A stretch of DNA of 64,000 nucleotides, taken from contig CAZHTC010000009.1 of NCBI GenBank assembly GCA_964535575.1, positions 1-64,000 on the forward strand, in the 5' to 3' direction. The position numbers were made by a program, and so were the translations under genes. The DNA is from JAGPCK01 sp964535575. Lineage in GTDB: Bacteria; Bacteroidota; Bacteroidia; UKL13-3. A model generated the notes under the pieces. That model searched no databases, was not told the origin of the DNA, and saw only the letters and a program-made list of their open reading frames with translations. Shown here piece by piece: positions 26,065 to 33,379 of this stretch (positions within the stretch are counted from its first letter, which is position 1; each line of letters opens with the position of its first letter).

Positions 26065-28017
26065 ATGAGCAGAACAAATAGTAATGTAGTCAAAACCATT
26101 TCAGCCACCCTCATCGGGTTGCTGGCGGGTACGTTGCACCTCATCGCTCAGCCTGTTTCAAACGATACCTTGCACACCATTACCCTTACGGATGTGCGGG
26201 GACAGCAACCGCAAAACGGTTCACGTTATTTTACTCCGGATTCGCTGGCACGGTTACAATTTTCAGGGACTTCAATCAACGAGTTGCTTTCGTTTACCAC
26301 CCCCGTTTTTATAAAAAATTATGGCCCGGGCAGTATTTCCACCATGTCTTTTCGCGGAACTTCGGCCTCGCACACTGCCATTGTGTGGAACGGATTTAAT
26401 TTACAAAACACCATGCGTGGCCAACCCGATTTATCATTGCTTCCCACTATGGCTATTGACGATATTCAGGTGCAGGCAGGAGGCAACAGTTCCATGTATG
26501 GTAGTGGAGCCATTGGCGGAAGCATTTACCTGAAAAACAAATTTGCGTATATTGATGATTCGGTGCACTGCGCTGCGCAAATGAGATATGGACAATTTGG
26601 CAACCGGCAATACTTAATGCAAGTGGCGTTTCCTTTATTTGCCAAAAGCAGACTTGCGTTAAAAGCTTATACCAACTTAGCAGACAATAACTATTCATTT
26701 AAAAATACGGCAATGGCCGGTTCGCCCATTCAAAAATTGACCCATGCCGCCTACTCGCAACAGGGTTTTCTGGCTGATTTTGAACACCGCTCAGGTGCCG
26801 GTAAAAAGATCGAATTTCATTATTGGTTTCATCATAATACACGTGATTTACCAGCCACCATGCTTCAATCCTTTTCAATGGCAAATCAGCAGGACGTGTC
26901 GCATAAAGCAACCATTGAGTGGAACAAAACAAGTGAGCGAAGTAAACTGCAGTTTCGCACCGGCTATTTTTATGATGAACTGAGGTATGCCGATGCGGTT
27001 GCCGCACTTGTTTCATCCAATTACACGCATAATCTCACCAGCGAAATGGAACTGGCCACTCAACTTACCCCCAAAAAATACCTGCGTTCAGGTATTACCA
27101 ACAATCTCCTTTGGGCCAATGCACGCAACTATGCTGCACCTGTTTTTCAGTGGAGAAATGCCCTTTTTGCCGGGTATCAGTATGCACCATTCAATACTAA
27201 ACTGCTTTTTAATTTTAATACCCGGGCCGAACGAATTGACCGCTTGATTGCACCATTGGTATTTAGTGCCGGAGCCGAGTGGAATGCGTTGCCATTTGTT
27301 ACCTGTAAACTACGCGGGTCTAAAAATTTTCGTTACCCCACGTTTAATGATTTGTACTGGAGTCCCGGAGGTAATGCACACCTTAAACCCGAGAATAGCC
27401 TGAATGCGGAAGGAGGGTTGGCTTTCAGAAAACAACTTAAAACTGTTTTGTTAACTGCCGAAGCAACAGCCTTCAGCAATTCGGTATCTGACTGGATCAC
27501 ATGGGTGCCCGATTCGGTAAACCCCAATATCTGGTCTCCGCAAAATATTGCTAAAGTGTGGAGCAGGGGTGTGGAGTACAGCCTGCAAACCGTTTGGAGT
27601 ATCACTTCATCAGTGGCAATAGGAGTATCGGGCTTGTATAGCTGGGTATTATCAACAAACGAAAAATTAATCGGAAACACGGAGGCTCTACACCGGCAAC
27701 TGATTTATGTGCCGCGGCAAAATGCCTCTTTCAGGCTCTTTGTAAAAGTGAAAAATATTACCTGTTCGTATGCGCATCAATACACCGGATTACGATTTAT
27801 TACTGTTGACAATTACGATTACCTCAATCCTTTTCAACTGGCTTCGCTACACCTGGGGTTCACTACTAAAGCAAACCGTTTCCCGCTACACTTTTTTATA
27901 GATATCAAAAATGTGTGGAATCAATCGTATCAGGTAATGGCCTGGCGGCCCATGCCGGGCAGGTATGCCGAAGCCGGATTAAAAATTCAATTTGCTTATT
28001 CAACTCATAAAAAATAA
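26065..28017 (+). CDS. btuB: TonB-dependent outer-membrane B12 receptor
   Basis: A 650-residue outer-membrane barrel receptor. I chose the ATG at 26065 because it gives a signal peptide (about residues 8-30, ending LIAQP). The longer frame from 25939 begins inside the riboswitch. The plug domain shows FIKNYGPGSISTMSFRGTS and ideal BtuB/CirA-type spacing to GSGAIGGSIYL. Barrel strands follow, with KPENSLNAEGGLAF and a C-terminal aromatic-rich strand. Substrate assignment to cobalamin rests on the riboswitch and on the BtuG/BtuH-like genes downstream. TonB provides the energy. Confidence 0.9.
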   Translation: MSRTNSNVVKTISATLIGLLAGTLHLIAQPVSNDTLHTITLTDVRGQQPQNGSRYFTPDSLARLQFSGTSINELLSFTTPVFIKNYGPGSISTMSFRGTSASHTAIVWNGFNLQNTMRGQPDLSLLPTMAIDDIQVQAGGNSSMYGSGAIGGSIYLKNKFAYIDDSVHCAAQMRYGQFGNRQYLMQVAFPLFAKSRLALKAYTNLADNNYSFKNTAMAGSPIQKLTHAAYSQQGFLADFEHRSGAGKKIEFHYWFHHNTRDLPATMLQSFSMANQQDVSHKATIEWNKTSERSKLQFRTGYFYDELRYADAVAALVSSNYTHNLTSEMELATQLTPKKYLRSGITNNLLWANARNYAAPVFQWRNALFAGYQYAPFNTKLLFNFNTRAERIDRLIAPLVFSAGAEWNALPFVTCKLRGSKNFRYPTFNDLYWSPGGNAHLKPENSLNAEGGLAFRKQLKTVLLTAEATAFSNSVSDWITWVPDSVNPNIWSPQNIAKVWSRGVEYSLQTVWSITSSVAIGVSGLYSWVLSTNEKLIGNTEALHRQLIYVPRQNASFRLFVKVKNITCSYAHQYTGLRFITVDNYDYLNPFQLASLHLGFTTKANRFPLHFFIDIKNVWNQSYQVMAWRPMPGRYAEAGLKIQFAYSTHKK

Positions 28018-28027
28018 TACTCATCAC

Positions 28028-29008
28028 ATGAAAAAAACATTACTCACATTTGCTGCATTTTTAATGGTTACCGTAGCCGGTGCTCAAACTGTTTCTGATT
28101 TCGAAAGTCTTTCGTTGGCGGCCAGTTCCTACTGGAACGGCAGTGCTGATGTGAATGCCAAAGGTTTTACCGATGGGCACGCTTTTTTTACCAATTCTTA
28201 TGATACCTCTTTTGGCGGATTCTGGGCAGGAGGCTTTGCTTACACCAATAAGAAAGACAGCAGTAACGGAACTTATGCCAATTTGTATTCGGCCATTACC
28301 GCTCAGGGGTATAATGGTTCATCCAATTATGCCATTGGTCAGCAGGATGCGGTAATACGACTCACCGGGAATGCCAAAGGAAGAGTGGCCAATGGAATGT
28401 ATGTTACCAATGCCACCTATCCATACAAAAGCATGAAAAACGGAGATGCGTTTGCTAAAAAATTCGGGGGTATTAGCGGGTTCGAACCTGATTTTTTTGT
28501 GATGCATTTTATTGGATGGCTCAACGGGGTGAAAAAAGCTGATACGGTTAAATTTTACCTGGCCGATTTCCGTTCGGTTATCAGTGCACAGGATTATATC
28601 ATTAACCAATGGACCTGGGTTGATTTATCTACCTTAGGCAATGTTGACAGCATACAGATTAACCTGAGCTCTTCAGATACGGGTGCGTTCGGAATCAATA
28701 CACCGTTGTTTTATGCGGTAGATCATTTCACCACCCGCGATGAGTTTGCCACATCGGTTACTTCATTCGCAAACAGCAATTCCATTCAGGCTTTCCCAAA
28801 TCCGTTTGTCGATGTACTGAGCTTATTCAATGAATCGGATAATGAAACCACAATCAATGTAGTTGGCAGTAACGGACAATTAATTACCACCTGCCGGGTA
28901 GCTGCAAAAGAAACTTATGAGTTAACTACTGCCGAATGGGCCAAAGGTATTTACTTTGTGCAGGTTGTTTCGGGAGGTGCTGTCCGTACCCTAAAACTTG
29001 TTAAGTAA
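28028..29008 (+). CDS. DUF4465 surface protein with T9SS tail (BtuH-like candidate)
   Basis: 326 residues when started at the ATG at 28028, which gives a standard signal peptide ending VAGAQ. The central part (FESLSLAASSYWNGS to LYAVDHF-type end) matches the DUF4465 pattern: an Asp/Trp/Asn-rich beta-sandwich, often beside B12 receptors in Bacteroidota. Bacteroides B12 loci encode surface cobalamin binders (BtuG, BtuH); this one may fill the BtuH role but carries a type A T9SS tail (FPNPFVDVLSL to RTLKLVK) instead of a lipobox. It starts 11 bases after the receptor stop. Confidence 0.75.
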   Translation: MKKTLLTFAAFLMVTVAGAQTVSDFESLSLAASSYWNGSADVNAKGFTDGHAFFTNSYDTSFGGFWAGGFAYTNKKDSSNGTYANLYSAITAQGYNGSSNYAIGQQDAVIRLTGNAKGRVANGMYVTNATYPYKSMKNGDAFAKKFGGISGFEPDFFVMHFIGWLNGVKKADTVKFYLADFRSVISAQDYIINQWTWVDLSTLGNVDSIQINLSSSDTGAFGINTPLFYAVDHFTTRDEFATSVTSFANSNSIQAFPNPFVDVLSLFNESDNETTINVVGSNGQLITTCRVAAKETYELTTAEWAKGIYFVQVVSGGAVRTLKLVK

Positions 29009-29010
29009 CC

Positions 29011-30015
29011 ATGAAGGCAGTTTTTACTTTTTTTGTTGCACTACTTTCCCTGGAGGCGTTGGCTCAATATCCGGCACAGGCAGGCCAACCCGGAAGCACA
29101 GCTTTGCATAAGGACAGTACAGCTATTGTTGCCTGGGCACAGGGATGTGCAATTGAGAGAGGGTTTATGAATGTGGCTAATCCCTCGTTAGGCAAAACAA
29201 CCGTGGGCGATGAAACCATGTGTACCGGAAAAGCAGGAACTAACGGTGTGGTAAGTTTGGGTGATGGAGGCACAGCTACCCTCACATTTGCAACACCTGT
29301 TGTAAATGGTGCCGGACCCGATTTTGCGGTGTTTGAGAATGGATTTTTATATGCCTTTGATTCTTCATTGGCTTACCTTGAGTTGGCTTTTGTAGAAGTA
29401 AGTTCAGATGGAGTGCATTTCGTCCGTTTTCCTTCTGCTTCGTTAACCGATACCACTGTACAATTGGATCCATACGGAACACTGGATGCATCAAAAATCA
29501 ATAACCTGGCAGGTAAATATGTGTTTCCTTACGGAACTCCTTTTGATTTGGAAGAGTTGAAAAATGAACCCACACTTGATGTAAACCATATTACCCATAT
29601 ACGGATTGTAGATGTAACAGGTTCGGTTAATCCGGTATATGCACAACGCGATGTTTCGGGACGAATAATTAATGACCCGTGGCCTACCGATTTTCCAAAC
29701 GGAGGTTTTGACTTGGATGCGGTGGCCGTAATTAACAGGCAACAACCAAACGGGATCGTTGCTTTTAAGAATCCGGCAATCATGTTTTTTCCTAATCCAT
29801 GTGTTCAGGGAAATAATGTTGTATTGAAAGGAGATTTTGAAACCAACAACCCGGCTAACATACAGATAATATCTCTGGCAACAGGAGAACTGATTAGTGC
29901 TATACAGGTTTTTTCGGCCACAGAAATGGTGTTACCTTCTTTGTCGCGCGGAATCTATTTGATTGAAGCAGTGCAGAGCGGATTGGTATACAGGTCAAAA
30001 TTAGTGGTGCAGTGA
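29011..30015 (+). CDS. T9SS-sorted surface protein of the B12 operon
   Basis: A 334-residue exported protein (signal ending EALAQ). The body (SLGDGGTATLTFATPVVNG, FAVFENGF, VEVSSDGVHFVRFPS, GGFDLDAVAVIN) is a carbohydrate-binding-like beta-sandwich family commonly called 'cell surface protein' and often found near B12 or TonB loci. The C-terminal 75 residues (FFPNPCVQGNN to YRSKLVVQ) are a type A T9SS signal. Only two bases separate it from the DUF4465 gene. The activity is unknown; a role in capturing B12 or a carrier at the surface is inferred from the operon. Confidence 0.75.
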   Translation: MKAVFTFFVALLSLEALAQYPAQAGQPGSTALHKDSTAIVAWAQGCAIERGFMNVANPSLGKTTVGDETMCTGKAGTNGVVSLGDGGTATLTFATPVVNGAGPDFAVFENGFLYAFDSSLAYLELAFVEVSSDGVHFVRFPSASLTDTTVQLDPYGTLDASKINNLAGKYVFPYGTPFDLEELKNEPTLDVNHITHIRIVDVTGSVNPVYAQRDVSGRIINDPWPTDFPNGGFDLDAVAVINRQQPNGIVAFKNPAIMFFPNPCVQGNNVVLKGDFETNNPANIQIISLATGELISAIQVFSATEMVLPSLSRGIYLIEAVQSGLVYRSKLVVQ

Positions 30016-31040
30016 GGTATTGGATTATTCTGAATTTTGCCCTTTTGTATTTTTCTTCCTGTAAAGAAGAAATTCCGAAACGTCCTGTTGAAAATCCAAC
30101 ACTGATAACCAAAGGTGTTTTTGTAACCAACGAGGGAAATTTTCAGTGGGGAAATGCATCGGTTACCTATTACGATTTTACTGACAGCACAGCAAATGCT
30201 ACTGATTTATTCAAACAAAAAAACAGTAAACCACTGGGCGATATTTGCCAGTCAATGTATATCCACAACAGCAAGGCGTATCTGGTGTTGAATAATTCTT
30301 CTAAAATTGAAGTGGCAGATGCCGGTAGTTTTGTTTCGATTGCCACTATAACAGGCTTGGTTTCGCCAAGGTATTTTCTTCCCGTTTCCGATTCGAAAGC
30401 ATATGTAACCGATTTATATGCCAATAGTGTGCAGGTGGTGGATTTACAGCAAAACAAGGTCATTAAAAGAATTCCGTTGTACGGATGGACAGAAGAGTTG
30501 CTGCTGCATCATGGAAAGTTATATGTAACCAATTTGCGTAGCAATTACCTTTACCAAATAAATCCGCAAACCGATATGGTGGAGGACAGCATCCTGATGG
30601 GATTACCTTCGGCTTCGCTGGCCATTGATAAAAATGAACAGGTGTGGGTGCTGTGCAGTCAGGTTTTGGCCCCCTCGGCTCCGTCAAAATTAGTTTGTCT
30701 GGGTGCGGATGGAAAAAGTATTGCTAAAACTATAGACCTGGGTACGGGAGCGGGAAAGGTATTACGCAGCAGTAACACGGGCGAATATATGTATTATATC
30801 AAGACACATGTGTATCGGATAGGAATTGCTGATCATGCGGCACCCGTCAATCCGTTTATTTATAAATCGGGCAGTCAGACTTTTTATACGCTGGGAGTGG
30901 AGCCGCTGAGCGGAGCCGTTTTTGTAAGTGATGCTGCTGATTATATTCAGCAGGGAAAAGTAAGTTGCTACAACAGTAACGGGGTATTTCAATATATGTT
31001 TAATGCCGGAATTATTCCGGGTAATTTTTGGTTTAACTGA
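30012..31040 (+). CDS. BtuG-like beta-propeller lipoprotein (DUF5074/YncE type)
   Basis: A 342-residue protein starting with GTG that overlaps the preceding stop as GTGA. It has a lipoprotein signal with the cysteine in YFSSCKEE (about residue 17). The body begins KGVFVTNEGNFQWGNASVT and continues with propeller repeats (KAYLVLNNSSKIEVADAG, KAYVTDLYANSVQVVDLQ, KLYVTNLRSNYLYQINPQ), the arrangement of DUF5074/YncE-like proteins. Bacteroides BtuG, a cobalamin-binding surface propeller that caps BtuB, belongs to the same broad group. Position in a riboswitch-led receptor operon makes the same role likely here. Confidence 0.8.
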   Translation: MRYWIILNFALLYFSSCKEEIPKRPVENPTLITKGVFVTNEGNFQWGNASVTYYDFTDSTANATDLFKQKNSKPLGDICQSMYIHNSKAYLVLNNSSKIEVADAGSFVSIATITGLVSPRYFLPVSDSKAYVTDLYANSVQVVDLQQNKVIKRIPLYGWTEELLLHHGKLYVTNLRSNYLYQINPQTDMVEDSILMGLPSASLAIDKNEQVWVLCSQVLAPSAPSKLVCLGADGKSIAKTIDLGTGAGKVLRSSNTGEYMYYIKTHVYRIGIADHAAPVNPFIYKSGSQTFYTLGVEPLSGAVFVSDAADYIQQGKVSCYNSNGVFQYMFNAGIIPGNFWFN

Positions 31041-31345
31041 TGGCGACAAAATCGTGCGAACGTTGCGGAAACGAATTTAACTGCGAGGCAGAATCAATAA
31101 CCAATTGCTGGTGTACGGAGGTGCAAATGACTCCGGCAATACGTACAAAAATAGCTTCGTTATACAATGATTGCTTATGCGCGACCTGTTTGCAACAGCT
31201 GGCAGCAGTAGCCGTGGCACCACCCGTGCAGGGTGATGATTATTATTTTAATGAGCAGGGCAGAGTAGTATTTACCGCTGCATTTTTAAAGCGCAGAGGG
31301 TATTGTTGTGGCAGCGGATGTCTTCATTGCCCTTACGGAACTTAA
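31040..31345 (+). CDS. Cys-rich CWC / DUF5522 fusion protein
   Basis: A 101-residue protein whose ATG shares one base with the preceding stop codon. The N-terminal half has the CWC-type knuckle (CERCGNEFNCEAESITNCWC, then CLCATCLQQL). The C-terminal half ends with the DUF5522 signature AAFLKRRGYCCGSGCLHCPYG. Eleven or more cysteines suggest metal or iron-sulfur binding. The modules are also known as separate small proteins. Function is unknown; the tight coupling to the B12 operon may be incidental. It is convergent with the EamA gene, overlapping by four bases. Confidence 0.85.
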   Translation: MATKSCERCGNEFNCEAESITNCWCTEVQMTPAIRTKIASLYNDCLCATCLQQLAAVAVAPPVQGDDYYFNEQGRVVFTAAFLKRRGYCCGSGCLHCPYGT

Positions 31346-32295
31346 AACAATTGCAGCATTTCATTGCGCCATATGAGTACCACTACACCAATGATGGCAA
31401 TGAGTACGCCCAGCCACATATGCAGGGTAATTTTTGTGCGGTAAATAAACGCCCCCAAAGGCAATACCATTACCGGAGTTAAAGATAAAATAGTTTGTGC
31501 AAGGGATACTTCCACATGGCTGGCTGCATATAACGAAAGCGAAACACCAATTACGGGGCCGAATAAAGTTCCCAACAGCGTGTATTTTAATGCCTGTTTA
31601 TTTTTGAGCAGAGGCAAAACAAAGCGCACATCCTGTTGCCTGATGATATCGATGATAAACAGACTGCCGAAACCAAACAGCATACGTATCCAGGCCGCAT
31701 CAATGGAGGAGATGGTTTGTACCCCATTCTGCATCATTCCTTTTTTGGCAAGCACCAACCCGAAGCCCTGGCACACAGCAGCGGCAACTCCCATGATAAT
31801 TCCTTTGGTATAGGTTCCCTGTTTATCCTGTTTTACTTCCTCCTTTTCGCTTTGGTGGTTGAGTATGGCAAAAATGCCGTAGGTGGTGATGAGCATTCCA
31901 CCAATTCCAATCAGATTAATGGATTCACCAAGAATAAAATATCCGGTGAGTAAAGCGGCTGCCGGGCTGATGGTAGAAAATAAACTACCCCTTCGTGCAC
32001 CCATAATTCGTAAAGCAACGAAAATAAAATAATCGCCAATGCTTAATCCAACCAAACCCGATAAACCCAACCAAAGCCAGTTTTGCGAAGATGGTGTGGT
32101 GATCAATTCAAGCGGATTTTTGGCATCGGCAATCGCAGCAATAACGGTGAGCGAAAGCAACGCGAGCATTAACCTGAATTTATTGAGTAATCCGGCCTCA
32201 AGTAAACGGGCTGCATGGGTAAACGCCAAGGTACCGCAGGCCCACGAAAGCACTGTGATAAAGGCAGCCAGTAATCCGGAATGGGCAGCAGTCAT
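31342..32295 (-). CDS. EamA family transporter
   Basis: A 317-residue membrane protein with ten predicted helices in two EamA repeats (SGLVGLSIGDYFIFVALRIM-type first half; LGTLFGPVIGVSLSLYAAS and LTPVMVLPLGAFI in the second). A hydrophilic Glu/Lys-rich loop around residues 150-160 separates the halves. Substrate unknown. The start overlaps the yggS stop by four bases (ATGA), so the two form an operon on the minus strand. Confidence 0.85.
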   Translation of the reverse strand: MTAAHSGLLAAFITVLSWACGTLAFTHAARLLEAGLLNKFRLMLALLSLTVIAAIADAKNPLELITTPSSQNWLWLGLSGLVGLSIGDYFIFVALRIMGARRGSLFSTISPAAALLTGYFILGESINLIGIGGMLITTYGIFAILNHQSEKEEVKQDKQGTYTKGIIMGVAAAVCQGFGLVLAKKGMMQNGVQTISSIDAAWIRMLFGFGSLFIIDIIRQQDVRFVLPLLKNKQALKYTLLGTLFGPVIGVSLSLYAASHVEVSLAQTILSLTPVMVLPLGAFIYRTKITLHMWLGVLIAIIGVVVLIWRNEMLQLF

Positions 32296-32978
32296 CGTTC
32301 ACCAAAAAGGGAGCTCCCAACCCTTATCATGGTACTTCCTTCCTCAATAGCTGTAAGGTAATCGCCCGACATGCCCATAGATATTTCCTTAAAAGTATCT
32401 TGATTGGAAAAGAACGTTTTTTTGACTTCCTCAAACAATTTTTTAAGCGACTTAAATTCCTTGCGCACCTGTTGGGTATTGGAGGTATTGCTGGCCATAC
32501 CCATTAGTCCGGCAAGGGTAATGTGTTTCATTGCAGCATACTCTGGCGACTGGAGTAACTGAAACAATTCATCTTCAGAAAGTCCGAATTTGGTTTCTTC
32601 ACTTGCAATGTACACTTGTAACAGGCAGTTGATGGTGCGGCTATTTTTTTCGGCTTGCTTATTTATTTCACTTAGTAATTTAAGGCTGTCCACACTATGA
32701 ATGAGGTGAACAAACGGGGCAATGTATTTTACTTTATTGGTTTGTAAATGCCCTATCAGGTGCCAGCGGATATCAGACGGAAGAAGTGGTTCTTTTTCGG
32801 AAAGTTCCTGTACTTTATTTTCACCAAAATCTCTTTGGCCGTATTGGTAAACTTCCTCTATCATGCTCACAGGCTTGGTTTTGGAAACTGCCACCAACGT
32901 AACCGAAGGCGGCAATTGCGCCTGCAGTCTGGCTAAATTGGAATGAATACTGCTCATAGGCGCAATATTACTACACAT
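32292..32978 (-). CDS. YggS/PLPBP family pyridoxal phosphate homeostasis protein
   Basis: A 228-residue single-domain alanine-racemase-fold protein. The PLP lysine lies in VTLVAVSKTKP (about Lys30). GENKVQEL, WHLIGHLQTNK and HSVDSLKL follow, and the C-terminal MGMSGDYLTAIEEGSTMIRVGSS motif (quoted in part) binds the cofactor phosphate. Members buffer and deliver PLP; loss disturbs amino acid metabolism. Normal length, all motifs present. Upstream is a candidate promoter region shared with the divergent DUF4296 gene. Confidence 0.95.
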   Translation of the reverse strand: MCSNIAPMSSIHSNLARLQAQLPPSVTLVAVSKTKPVSMIEEVYQYGQRDFGENKVQELSEKEPLLPSDIRWHLIGHLQTNKVKYIAPFVHLIHSVDSLKLLSEINKQAEKNSRTINCLLQVYIASEETKFGLSEDELFQLLQSPEYAAMKHITLAGLMGMASNTSNTQQVRKEFKSLKKLFEEVKKTFFSNQDTFKEISMGMSGDYLTAIEEGSTMIRVGSSLFGER

Positions 32979-32997
32979 TTCCTTATCGGATTTATAT

Positions 32998-33005
32998 TAT
33001 TTTTG
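32998..33005 (+). promoter_or_regulatory. Candidate -7 box, leaderless start
   Basis: TATTTTTG matches TAnnTTTG and ends only four bases before the GTG start of the DUF4296 gene, so transcription would begin at or within a few bases of the start codon. No matching TTG at the expected distance was seen. Confidence 0.3.
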
Positions 33006-33009
33006 AACC

Positions 33010-33375
33010 GTGAAACGATTATTGATATTTCTGATTCCCGTTGCCGTGCTGGTTGCCTGCATGAGTAAACCACCCAAACCCAAATGGATTATACCCGAGG
33101 AGACGATGGTATTAATGCTTACCGAAATTCATTTTCTGGAAGGCGTATTTTTCTCCATTCAGGTGGCTGGTATGGATACAGCAAATTTAGTTACCTACAA
33201 AGGATACAATACGGTTTTTGCCAAGTATAAAACCAATTCCGAACAATTTAAGAAAAGCTGGACGTTTTATATGGCGCACCCCGAATACAGCGACCCAATT
33301 TATGAGAAAGTGGTAGAGAACATTACCATTTTGCAAACGGAAAGTTTAAAGAAACAAAAGGCCGCTAAAAAATAA
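33010..33375 (+). CDS. DUF4296 lipoprotein
   Basis: A 121-residue lipoprotein with a GTG start (33010), no in-frame ATG before the signal, and the lipobox cysteine in VLVACMSKP (about residue 17). The DUF4296 pattern IIPEETMVLMLTEIHFLEG follows, and the C-terminus is Lys/Gln-rich. DUF4296 proteins are small Bacteroidota envelope lipoproteins of unknown role, often next to core genes. The mutS2 gene starts five bases after its stop codon. Confidence 0.85.
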   Translation: MKRLLIFLIPVAVLVACMSKPPKPKWIIPEETMVLMLTEIHFLEGVFFSIQVAGMDTANLVTYKGYNTVFAKYKTNSEQFKKSWTFYMAHPEYSDPIYEKVVENITILQTESLKKQKAAKK

Positions 33376-33379
33376 GCCA

